Made by a program: the position numbers and the translations under genes. Below, one piece after another: positions 19,709 through 28,205 of a stretch of DNA of 64,000 nt (position 1 is the stretch's first letter; each line of letters begins with the position of its first letter). Source of the DNA: Wolbachia endosymbiont (group B) of Protocalliphora azurea (GTDB taxonomy: Bacteria > Pseudomonadota > Alphaproteobacteria > Rickettsiales > Anaplasmataceae). The stretch is taken from assembly GCF_947251865.1 (NCBI RefSeq), contig NZ_OX366394.1:1178001-1242000 (forward strand), in the 5' to 3' direction. The notes beneath the pieces are model-generated. The model worked only from the letters and a program-made list of their open reading frames with translations. It had not been told where the DNA came from and searched no databases.

Positions 19709-20482
19709 CTATCGCCCATTACAATGTTCCACACTCGAAATTTGAGGAAATTCTAATGTAGTGTTTTCTCTTTCTTGTAAAATAGAAAGTTTTAATAATT
19801 CTTTTAGAACTAACTTTACAAGTGTTGTACCATTTTCCTTAAAGAGGTAGTCCATCCTATTGGTTTTCTGTATGTGATTGACAAAATTTCTAGCTTCCTC
19901 ATTAAAAGCCTCGATTGTGTTGATACAAGATAATACTAAATTCGAGCTATTTATTGCTAAAATTCCATTTACGAAAATATCTAATTTTGTTTTATCTTCA
20001 GTCAAATCTTCAGCTAACCTATTTCTAATATCATCATTCTCAAACAAAATGTACTCTAGGTACGAAGCAGACTCAATAAGTATAAAGTCTTCTAAAGGTA
20101 CTGATTCTAAACATTCGTCAATATAAGTAAGTATTCCAAACTCAGTAATACACCCTTCTTTTCTCACAACATAGCACTTAGGAAGACCACGATACATTGA
20201 TAGCAAAGAAAAAAGACGTATTATACTTGTACCTCTATCTTTCATTTCCTCGAGAAGCTTTCTATCATTTATTAGTTTGTGCAAAATGTAATCCGTAGCA
20301 GAACCTGGTTTACGAAAACGAAACATATTATTTTCTGCAAAAATAGCCTCAGCTAATTCGATAGACTTTTTATCCTCATCTATAAAAGCCTTTTTGTCTC
20401 TATTTAACCGTATGATTTTAGCCTTGCTATCGCTGCGTAGTCTAGTTTGCCCTATTAGCCTCTCAAATATTTCTGTCTTCAT
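19709..20482 (-). CDS. Hypothetical protein, 257 aa, behind a palindromic operator-like region
   Basis: I do not recognise it. It is soluble and probably all-helical, with a basic N-terminus (RSDSKAKIIRLNRDKK) and many Leu/Ile heptad-like stretches. Its start is only 8 bp from a 34-bp perfect palindrome followed by 9-bp tandem repeats (20490-20541), which suggests regulation by a dimeric DNA-binding protein. It is convergent with the GTA-like gene and lies in an accessory island. Confidence 0.7.
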   Translation of the reverse strand: MKTEIFERLIGQTRLRSDSKAKIIRLNRDKKAFIDEDKKSIELAEAIFAENNMFRFRKPGSATDYILHKLINDRKLLEEMKDRGTSIIRLFSLLSMYRGLPKCYVVRKEGCITEFGILTYIDECLESVPLEDFILIESASYLEYILFENDDIRNRLAEDLTEDKTKLDIFVNGILAINSSNLVLSCINTIEAFNEEARNFVNHIQKTNRMDYLFKENGTTLVKLVLKELLKLSILQERENTTLEFPQISSVEHCNGR

Positions 20483-20489
20483 ATATATC

Positions 20490-20541
20490 TTAATATAGTT
20501 AATATTAATATTAACTATATTAACTATATTAACTATATTAA
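20490..20541. promoter_or_regulatory. 34-bp perfect palindrome plus 9-bp tandem repeats (possible operator)
   Basis: Bases 20490-20523 form a perfect palindrome (left half TTAATATAGTTAATATT). From 20512 the unit TAACTATAT repeats three times plus a partial copy, overlapping the right half. It lies just upstream of the minus-strand start at 20482. The sequence is pure A/T except for the G and C of the AGTT/AACT positions. Confidence 0.55.
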
Positions 20542-20685
20542 GAAAAATAAATGAAAATGTTAATAAATATTATACTTTTATAAAAAAATAAAAGTCTTTT
20601 TATATTTGTATAAGTATATAAAAGGTTTGATTGTTGTAAGTTATCTAAGTGCTAGAGTCTAATTAATAAGTCTGCTTGAAGCCGC

Positions 20686-23355
20686 TCAGTGTTTGTACAG
20701 TTGTACCTGCGCAACTTGCTTCAAAATTTCTGCTTGTTGCTGAGCATGGATATTAGCATAACCACATGCAGGAGATGCAGCAGCAGGTCTTGCAATGCAC
20801 TTAGGTCTTTTTGCTTGAGCATTGAGGCCAGACAATACCTCTTCTATCAATGGGTTGACAAAGAACCATCCTCCCATATTTTTTGGTTCCTCTTGACACC
20901 ATATAATTTCAGCGTTCTTATATTTTTCGAGTTCATTGTTTAGTTTATCGGCCGGGAATGGATAAAATTGTTCTAAACGCACTACTGCTATATCGTTTAT
21001 TTTTTGTGCTTCAAGCATTTCAATTATGTCGTAATAAACTTTACCACTACATATTACAACTTTACGTATTTTATCACTTGCAACTAAACCTGTTCTACAC
21101 TCTGGAATTACCGTAAGAAATTTTCCTTCAAAGTCAGAAAGGTTAGAAACTGCGCTTTTATGACGCAATAGTGATTTAGGTGTAAACACCACTAAAGGCT
21201 TACGAAAATCTCGATTAATTTGTCGGCGTAAAGCATGAAAATAATTCGCAGGAGTAGAGCAATTAACCACCTGCATATTATCCTCTGCACAGAGCTGCAA
21301 AAACCTCTCTATACGAGCAGAACTATGCTCAGGCCCCTGCCCTTCATAACCATGAGGCAAAAGTAGAACTAGACCACTTGACCGCAACCACTTTGTTTCT
21401 GCAGATGAGATAAATTGGTCGATCATAATTTGCGCGCCATTTGCAAAATCACCAAACTGCCCTTCCCAGAGCACAAGTGAATAAGGAGAATCAAGGCTAT
21501 ATCCATATTCAAAACCCATCACAGCATACTCAGATAGTGCGCTATCTATAACTTCAAAGCGAGCTTGCTTCTCACTTATGTTGTTCAGTGGAATAAACGT
21601 TTCTTCTGTTACTTGATCAACAAGTCTTGAATGACGGTGCGAGAAGGTACCGCGACCAGAATCTTGTCCTGACAAGCGCACTCCTATTCCTTCTTTAAGC
21701 AATGACGCGAATGCAAGACTTTCACCAGTTGCCCAGTCTATGTTGCTACCGGAATTTATACTGTCTATTCTGCCATCAAGTATTCTTCTGACTTTATTAT
21801 TGAGATTAAAACTACTTGGAATATTGCTATTTATGTGTACACCCAATTTTTTTAGCTCATCTGGTGAAACACCAGAGTCCGTATAATATTCACTCAAATC
21901 GTTCAACTTTGCTCTCCTGAGTTTTAACCACACTCCATCAAACCAGTCAGCTTTCTTCGGAGTATAAGTCGTTGACTCAGTAAGGCTTTTATCCAATCTT
22001 GTTCTAAATTCGCTGCGTAATTTACTTACTTCATCGCTACCTAGCACTTTCTCTGCAGTCAGCTTCTCTTCGTACAGCGTGCCTGGAGTTTTATGCTTTG
22101 ATATTGCTTTATACATAAGTGGCTGAGTAAAATTTGGCTCATCGCCTTCATTATGGCCATATTTGCGGTAGCATATTATGTCAATCACCACATCCTTTTT
22201 AAATTTCTGCACATACTCCATTGCCAAATTCGCAACAAAACTCACAGCTTCTGGATTATCTCCATTAACATGAAATATTGGAGCTTCTATTGATTTTGCT
22301 ACATCAGTGCAATAAAAAGATGAGCGTGCACAATTAGGATTTGCAGTAAAACCAACTTGGTTATTAATGACAATATGCACGATACCACCAACTTTATAAC
22401 CTTCAATGTTGCTCAAAGTCAGGGTTTCAGCAACCACTCCCTGCCCGATAAAAGCTGCATCACCATGAATTGATATGCCAAGCACAGATCTCGTATTTTG
22501 TTTTGCTCTTACTCTTCCAGCTAGAACCGGATTTACCGCCTCAAGGTGAGATGGGTTAGGACATAAACTTAAGTGTATTTTTTTACCACCAGCAAGTGCT
22601 CGATCAGAAGAGTAACCAAGGTGATATTTGACATCACCAGACACCTCAAGACCACTTGGATATGCAAGGTTGCCTTGAAATTCAGACAGCATTGCCGCAT
22701 AATCTTTTCCCATCACTTTGGTTAGAACATTGAGCCGTCCTCGGTGGGCCATACCAAGAACTATTTCTTCAATACCAAAAGCTGCAGAATCACTAATAAC
22801 TCTTTCAATTGCAACAATGGCTGACTCCCCACCTTCGATAGAAAAACGCTTATATCCAGGAAATTTCATATGGAGAAATTGCTCGAACATCTCAGATTCA
22901 ATCAAGTGCCTTAGTATTTCTTTTTTATCCTGAGGGCTTAGCGTATAGACCTGATTTTCAATTTTCTCCTGCAGCCAAACTCTTTCCTCATAAGAGGAAA
23001 TATGCATAAATTCAAAACCGATATTCTTGCAGTAAATATCTCTGTAGATTCTAGTGTCACTTGTAGGAGAAAGATTCAAGTATTTTTGATAATCTATTTC
23101 CTTATTTACATGCGGTGATAATGGATTTAAGTCTGCAAAAAAGTGACCATAAAATCTGAAAAAATTTGCTAAATCATCAACATCTACCTTAGCTTCATTC
23201 TGTGCCCTGCAGGGTTCTGCTTTATTAACTTCTAAATTGCTCGAAAAAATTCTGTGCCAATCTTCTCCAATTGATTTATCGCCTTGCAAGTAACGGCTAT
23301 AAATTTCTTCCACAAATTCGACATTATCGCCATAAAGGCAGCTTAAATTCGACAT
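20686..23355 (-). CDS. sucA: 2-oxoglutarate dehydrogenase E1 component
   Basis: The thiamine-diphosphate enzyme of the TCA-cycle oxoglutarate dehydrogenase complex, 889 residues from the ATG at 23355 (MSNLSCLYGDNVEFVEEIY). It contains the LGMAHRGRLNVL and GDAAFIGQGVV motifs, the ThDP-binding VINNQVGFTANP segment, and the C-terminal transketolase region with FSHRHSRLVDQ and LPHGYEGQGPEHSSARIERFLQL. An upstream TTG start at 23376 is less likely. The E2 partner is not in the window. Confidence 0.97.
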   Translation of the reverse strand: MSNLSCLYGDNVEFVEEIYSRYLQGDKSIGEDWHRIFSSNLEVNKAEPCRAQNEAKVDVDDLANFFRFYGHFFADLNPLSPHVNKEIDYQKYLNLSPTSDTRIYRDIYCKNIGFEFMHISSYEERVWLQEKIENQVYTLSPQDKKEILRHLIESEMFEQFLHMKFPGYKRFSIEGGESAIVAIERVISDSAAFGIEEIVLGMAHRGRLNVLTKVMGKDYAAMLSEFQGNLAYPSGLEVSGDVKYHLGYSSDRALAGGKKIHLSLCPNPSHLEAVNPVLAGRVRAKQNTRSVLGISIHGDAAFIGQGVVAETLTLSNIEGYKVGGIVHIVINNQVGFTANPNCARSSFYCTDVAKSIEAPIFHVNGDNPEAVSFVANLAMEYVQKFKKDVVIDIICYRKYGHNEGDEPNFTQPLMYKAISKHKTPGTLYEEKLTAEKVLGSDEVSKLRSEFRTRLDKSLTESTTYTPKKADWFDGVWLKLRRAKLNDLSEYYTDSGVSPDELKKLGVHINSNIPSSFNLNNKVRRILDGRIDSINSGSNIDWATGESLAFASLLKEGIGVRLSGQDSGRGTFSHRHSRLVDQVTEETFIPLNNISEKQARFEVIDSALSEYAVMGFEYGYSLDSPYSLVLWEGQFGDFANGAQIMIDQFISSAETKWLRSSGLVLLLPHGYEGQGPEHSSARIERFLQLCAEDNMQVVNCSTPANYFHALRRQINRDFRKPLVVFTPKSLLRHKSAVSNLSDFEGKFLTVIPECRTGLVASDKIRKVVICSGKVYYDIIEMLEAQKINDIAVVRLEQFYPFPADKLNNELEKYKNAEIIWCQEEPKNMGGWFFVNPLIEEVLSGLNAQAKRPKCIARPAAASPACGYANIHAQQQAEILKQVAQVQLYKH

Positions 23356-23747
23356 AATCACTACAAAAGATATCAAATACTTATAAGTATAACTTAAGTT
23401 TTTTAAAAAAGAACTCCTTTAGTTTCTAATTATTAAGTTATACAAACACTGTAATCCGAGTTTTCCAGAAAGGGTGTCATTCTAGACTGACATCTAATCT
23501 TTCCATAAATGCTGTATTTCAACATAAAACAACTATACTCATCAACTTGTGCCCAATCATAATTCCTAGATTCCAGTGTTAGCTACTTGTTTTTTGGATT
23601 TCTATACTATTGCTGATTGAAGATTATTGAAATTTTTTGCACATTAAGGAACGCAAGCGTTTATGAGTCAGAGGATAAGTCATATAACATTTACTCGGTC
23701 TTAATACTTTGAATTTATATTTAAGTAAACGATAAACAGTAATTGGT
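23356..23747. repeat. Repeat-bearing intergenic region
   Basis: This gap holds a degenerate copy of the palindromic repeat: TGTCATTCTAGACTGACAT around 23475 and ATTCCTAGATTCCAGTGTTAGCTACTTG around 23562-23590. I see no gene. The sequence before 23748 is the probable promoter region of the proline-rich protein gene. Confidence 0.6.
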
Positions 23748-25115
23748 ATGAGTGATCTATTTAAAAGTGACAATTATGATAAAAATCTCAATTCTTTGAT
23801 AAGAGTCATAAAGCTGAAGGATACAAAAAAAATTAATGAACAATATGATGAAACACTGAAAGATTTATCTCAAGCTCTGAAGAATTTTACAAACAACGCA
23901 AAAGATGTAGCCAAATTTGTTATATATAGCGACTTGAATAATTATGTAGAACCTTTGAGCACAAAGCCACTCGGTTTTATTGGAACATTAAAAGGGATAT
24001 TAGATAGAGTCTTGGGAAAAGATATTCCAACTAATGATAATGACATAAAAAATTTTGTTGGTGATGAATTATCAGGTTTCACTATAGAAAAAGCAGCCGA
24101 ATACACAAATATTTTAAGTACAATTAATCTATTCAAGAAAGGACTTAAAGAAATTTTAGATTCGAAACAGAGTGGAAAAGGCAATAAAGAACATAAATCA
24201 TACGAAGTAAGCACGGAAAATAAAACGACATCAAAGCAGAAGGAAGATACTCCTAAGCTGCAAAAAGGAAAACAGCCGGCAGGAAAATCAGGTATGAAGA
24301 AAATAAAACGGCCAACAACGGCACCTCCGCCACCTCCTACTGCCTCAAAAAAGGTACACTTTAAACCAGAAATAGAGAATGTATCTCCTGAAGATTCAGG
24401 CTATGAAAGTTCATTAAGTGAAGAGTCTGGAAATGAGGAAATATCAAATTATCAAGAGAAAAGTAGTAAATCTTCAACAAAAGATTCGGAAGACTCAAAG
24501 TTAGCTAAAAAGGAGCCAACTCACAAAACGAAACCTAAGAAAAATGCAGGAACAAGAAGAGGATATAAAAAGAGACAGGCTCCAGAGCCACCAGCGCTAA
24601 ACGCTACCAATCAAGAAATTAAGCAAGAAACTAAAGAAGATAAATCTGAAATACTGTCAAATCCTAAAAGGCTAGATATTGTTGATCAACAAGTGAGCAC
24701 GAAACCAATAATAGTAGAAGTGACTTCGCAAAAATCAGCTGAAAGTAAACCAATCCTGAAAAAATCTGCTGATAAAGCATCATCAGAAGTAAAAGCGGTT
24801 ATTATAAAAGAAAAAGTAAATAGCAAGAAGGACGGTAGAGTAAAGTCAATAGTAGGAAAGTTTGAGCAAAATCAAGTTGCTAAGAGCAAAGCCACCCCTG
24901 CAACACAAGCAGATATCGGTATGAAGAAAGATCCTGCACCATCGCAAGAAACTGCCTCCCAATCTCACTCATTTCCGGTAGGAAATAAAAGATCTAAAAT
25001 GAACCCCATAACAGCAAAGTCCGATTCTAAACTTCCGGTTAGTAAAAAACCTCTTCTCACTCATGTTAGTGTAAAGAAAATAGCTGCACGATTTGAAAGC
25101 CATGGGAAGAAATAG
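23748..25115 (+). CDS. Proline-rich, low-complexity candidate effector with beta-TrCP-type degron
   Basis: The 455-residue protein has a helical N-terminal domain (about 1-140), then a long Lys/Ser/Glu-rich disordered region. Within it are a polyproline stretch P193-P197, KKVHF (201-205) that fits the PP1-docking RVxF consensus, and D216-S-G-Y-E-S221, an exact DSGxxS phosphodegron in an acidic PEST-like stretch. A short motif repeats near the C-terminus (RVKSIVGKFEQ and SVKKIAARFES). There is no signal peptide or membrane segment. The composition is eukaryote-like and unlike the housekeeping neighbours. Function is unknown; a secreted host-interacting protein is inferred. Confidence 0.72.
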   Translation: MSDLFKSDNYDKNLNSLIRVIKLKDTKKINEQYDETLKDLSQALKNFTNNAKDVAKFVIYSDLNNYVEPLSTKPLGFIGTLKGILDRVLGKDIPTNDNDIKNFVGDELSGFTIEKAAEYTNILSTINLFKKGLKEILDSKQSGKGNKEHKSYEVSTENKTTSKQKEDTPKLQKGKQPAGKSGMKKIKRPTTAPPPPPTASKKVHFKPEIENVSPEDSGYESSLSEESGNEEISNYQEKSSKSSTKDSEDSKLAKKEPTHKTKPKKNAGTRRGYKKRQAPEPPALNATNQEIKQETKEDKSEILSNPKRLDIVDQQVSTKPIIVEVTSQKSAESKPILKKSADKASSEVKAVIIKEKVNSKKDGRVKSIVGKFEQNQVAKSKATPATQADIGMKKDPAPSQETASQSHSFPVGNKRSKMNPITAKSDSKLPVSKKPLLTHVSVKKIAARFESHGKK

Positions 25116-25122
25116 TTGTAAC

Positions 25123-26121
25123 CTATTGAACAAACCCTATAATATCCTTGATCTTTTTTATATTGTTATTTGCAATCTCTGCTGCTTTTTCTGTACCTTC
25201 TTTTAATATTTTATGTAAATGGAGCTGATCCCTCAAAAGACCGTTCAACTTCTCACGTATGGGTGATATAACACTGATGATTAAGTCAGCTAACTCTTTT
25301 TTAAAGTGTTTCATATCATGTTTATTCACTTCTTCACACACTTTTTCCACATTTAAATCACTAAGCACTGAATAAATGTTTACCAAATTGTTTACTTCTG
25401 GACGGCACTTTAAAGTAGCAAAATCAAAGCCTAGAATTGAATCTGTTTTTGCTTTTTCTATTTTCTTGACAATCAAGTCATCTGTATCGTCAAGGTTAAT
25501 GCATGAGTATTCTGAAGAATCAGATTTGCTCATCTTGCTTGCTCCATCTCTTAAGCTCATTATTCTTGATGTGCAATCCAAAGTTAAGATTTCAGGTATG
25601 ATGAAATGACTACATTTATAATGATTGTTAAAAGCTGATGCAATATCACGTGCAAGTTCTAAATGCTGTTTTTGATCATCGCCAACAGGAACATATTTAG
25701 TTTGATACAGCAATATATCCGCAGCCATAAGTACTGGGTAGCTATATAACCCAAGAGAAGCTTTTTGTCTATCGCTTCCAGCCTTATCTTTAAATTGAGT
25801 CATACGATTAAGCCAACCAATTGGTGTATAGCACCCTAGCAGCCAGCCCAATTCTGCATGACCACTAACTGCGGATTGATTGAAAATAATCGACTTTTCC
25901 GGATCTATTCCACATGCAATATAAGTTGCTGCTGCTTTAAAAATATTATTTTTTAATTCATTTGCGGGAAGCTTATTTGCTGTGATTGCATGCAGATCAA
26001 CAACACAAAAAAGAGATTTATATTTATCCTGCAAGCCTATCCACTGCTTAATTGCACCAAGATAATTGCCCAAGTGTAATACTCCACTTGGCTGAATACC
26101 TGAGAAGACAACTTCTTCCAT
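25123..26121 (-). CDS. trpS: Tryptophanyl-tRNA synthetase
   Basis: The 332-residue class I synthetase charges tRNA-Trp. The HIGH-type motif (GIQPSGVLHLGNYLGA) is at the N-terminus, with the KMSKS loop (ASKMSKSDSS) and the conserved GDDQKQHLELARDIA segment. It is convergent with the effector-like gene (7 bp apart) and 15 bp downstream of grpE on the same strand. Confidence 0.96.
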   Translation of the reverse strand: MEEVVFSGIQPSGVLHLGNYLGAIKQWIGLQDKYKSLFCVVDLHAITANKLPANELKNNIFKAAATYIACGIDPEKSIIFNQSAVSGHAELGWLLGCYTPIGWLNRMTQFKDKAGSDRQKASLGLYSYPVLMAADILLYQTKYVPVGDDQKQHLELARDIASAFNNHYKCSHFIIPEILTLDCTSRIMSLRDGASKMSKSDSSEYSCINLDDTDDLIVKKIEKAKTDSILGFDFATLKCRPEVNNLVNIYSVLSDLNVEKVCEEVNKHDMKHFKKELADLIISVISPIREKLNGLLRDQLHLHKILKEGTEKAAEIANNNIKKIKDIIGFVQ

Positions 26122-26136
26122 ACCTTGAGTGTTTTA

Positions 26137-26697
26137 TTAGTTACTTTCGCAATCAGCAGATTTTTTAGAAAGAATAACCATTGCAGGACGAAGCAACCTA
26201 TTTTTAATGGTATAACCAGTTTGTAGTACTTCTACAATAGTGCCAGGCTCTTTTTCATTATCTTCTCTTTCCACAACAGCTTGATGTAAATTGCTGTCAA
26301 AAGAGTTACCTATTGGATCTATTTCTTCTATTCCATGTTTTTTTAGATCACTCACAATCTTTTGGTGCGCCACTTTTATTCCTTCATGAATAGGATCACC
26401 ATCTTTCAAGTTTTCCATTGCTTTTTTTAAATTGTCACAAGAGTCGATCATATCACGTGCAAATTTTGTGACTGCATAATCACTTGCATCACTAATTTGC
26501 TTTTGCATTATACGTTTAACGTTTTCATTATCCGCAACAGCGCGACGTAAATGATCTTCAAGCTGAACTGCACGTTCTTTTAATATATTAAGCTCTTCAC
26601 TTAAATCACCTGTTTGCTGATCTTCTTGATCATCCCCTTTTCGTTTACTGACCATATCTGCAAATTTCTTTTTTTTCTCTTTATTACTATCTGACAT
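26137..26697 (-). CDS. grpE: GrpE, nucleotide exchange factor of DnaK
   Basis: This is a heat-shock cochaperone. A long N-terminal coiled coil (LSEELNILKERAVQLEDHLRRAVADNENVKRI) precedes a beta domain with the family signature (NLHQAVVEREDNEKEPGTIVEVLQTGY-type). The longest frame starts with GTG at 26706, but the ATG at 26697 is better spaced from the AAGGG ribosome site, giving 186 residues. Confidence 0.95.
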   Translation of the reverse strand: MSDSNKEKKKKFADMVSKRKGDDQEDQQTGDLSEELNILKERAVQLEDHLRRAVADNENVKRIMQKQISDASDYAVTKFARDMIDSCDNLKKAMENLKDGDPIHEGIKVAHQKIVSDLKKHGIEEIDPIGNSFDSNLHQAVVEREDNEKEPGTIVEVLQTGYTIKNRLLRPAMVILSKKSADCESN

Positions 26698-26759
26698 ATC
26701 ATTCACCCTTACAAACTTAATAAATATATAACAATCAATCTAAAAATATCAAGCGTTAG

Positions 26760-27746
26760 CTATCCTTGTCTTTCTATGCTTGCATTTAAAAAGTCAATCA
26801 AAGCAGTTTTATAAAGAGAATCAGAAAAAGTATCAATATTACTTTGCGCCATATTAATATAGTGTTTAGCTTCTTCCATAGAAACATGAATGGCATTATG
26901 ATGATTAATATATTGTAATGCTTGGTCAAAATTGTGTCTAGCTGAAGAAAAAGATTTCTCCCAGAATTTTTGTTCTGATGAGCTGCCTTTTTCATATGCT
27001 ATAATAGAAGGTAAAGTGACTTTACCTTCAAAGAAATCTTTTCCAAGTTGCTTTCCTAAAGTGCATTGATTAGCAGTATAATCTAGCACGTCATCAATTA
27101 TTTGGAATGCCATGCCAAAATTAAACCCGAAATTCCTTAGCCTCTCTGTTTCGTCACTTGTGGCTCCAGATACTACTGATGCAGCCTCGGAGCATGCAGA
27201 AAATAAAGATGCTGTCTTTTCTCCAATGATATTAAAATAATTTTTCCTAATTGTGTTAGGGTCAAAACGCGTTGTCATCTGCTTTATCTCACCCTTGACA
27301 AGCAAATTAGATGCCTTAGATAAAATAGAGAGAACACTTAAATTCCCACATTCTATAAGCCATCTAAATGCTAAGGTCAATAATAGATCACCAACTAAAA
27401 TGCTTGATTTATTCCCCCAAATTTTATTTGCTGTTGCAACTCCATGGCGTGCCTTACTTTCATCAAGCACATCATCATGAAGTAAAGTAGCGTTGTGTAT
27501 AAATTCTACCGATGCAGCAATGTTGACCCTACTCTCTCCAGAGTAATTCAGCATTTTACATATAATAAAAATGAGCTTAGGCCTTATCTTTTTTCCTCCT
27601 GAATTAATAAGATGAGATGTAATATCGGTAGCAAGCTTAGTACCTTCATCATTGACATTTTTGAAGATAAAGTCATTCATAGCCAATAAATCAGAAGATA
27701 CAATATCATCTAATTTACTACTTTTTGTTAAATCAGTGTTTAGCAT
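26760..27746 (-). CDS. ispB: Polyprenyl diphosphate synthase
   Basis: Both Asp-rich motifs of trans-isoprenyl diphosphate synthases are present: LLHDDVLDES (first) and IIDDVLDY (second), with the GGKKIRPKL substrate motif near the N-terminus. The 328-residue length fits the long-chain IspB type that makes the ubiquinone side chain. It lies 10 bp downstream of rpsP and reads in the same direction. Confidence 0.93.
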   Translation of the reverse strand: MLNTDLTKSSKLDDIVSSDLLAMNDFIFKNVNDEGTKLATDITSHLINSGGKKIRPKLIFIICKMLNYSGESRVNIAASVEFIHNATLLHDDVLDESKARHGVATANKIWGNKSSILVGDLLLTLAFRWLIECGNLSVLSILSKASNLLVKGEIKQMTTRFDPNTIRKNYFNIIGEKTASLFSACSEAASVVSGATSDETERLRNFGFNFGMAFQIIDDVLDYTANQCTLGKQLGKDFFEGKVTLPSIIAYEKGSSSEQKFWEKSFSSARHNFDQALQYINHHNAIHVSMEEAKHYINMAQSNIDTFSDSLYKTALIDFLNASIERQG

Positions 27747-27756
27747 TTAAGAGGAC

Positions 27757-28071
27757 TTATGCTTCTTGCCCTTGTACTTTCTCAACTTTTTTCTTTTCTG
27801 TTTTTTTCGATTCTGTTTCTAAATCTACTATGCCTTTTTTAATGAACCACATTACCCTTTCAGTTGCTTGCGCTCCTACACTTAGCCAATGTTTTAATCT
27901 ATCAGCTTTTACCACAACACGATTTTTATTGTCTTTTGGCAACATTGGATCATATTGTCCTATTCTCTCAATAAAGCGCCCATCTCTTGGTGCTCGTGAG
28001 TCGGCTACAACTATCCTATAAAAAGGACGTTTCTTTGCCCCAAACCTTGCTAACCTTATTTTAACTGCCAT
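27757..28071 (-). CDS. rpsP: 30S ribosomal protein S16
   Basis: The 104-residue product begins with the S16 signature ([22 protein letters not shown]) and continues with the [12 protein letters not shown] motif. A Lys/Glu-rich tail follows the conserved core. It is the first gene of a short rpsP-ispB unit. Confidence 0.97.
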   Translation of the reverse strand: MAVKIRLARFGAKKRPFYRIVVADSRAPRDGRFIERIGQYDPMLPKDNKNRVVVKADRLKHWLSVGAQATERVMWFIKKGIVDLETESKKTEKKKVEKVQGQEA

Positions 28072-28205
28072 GTCAACCTTTATTCATATATTAATTACAA
28101 TTTAAATACAATAAACAGCTCAAGTCAAACTAATTGTACCTCTTTTACCTAAAAATACAATATAGCCCCCTCCAATCACTCATAAAAGGAAGATAATAAA
28201 CTTTT

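Noticed and set aside
20688..20712. GTACAGTTGTAC palindrome at the sucA 3' end as a regulatory site
   Set aside because: It lies in the last codons of sucA. Similar short matches near 11720 and 41125 could be coincidence or a minor repeat, and there is no consistent position relative to genes.
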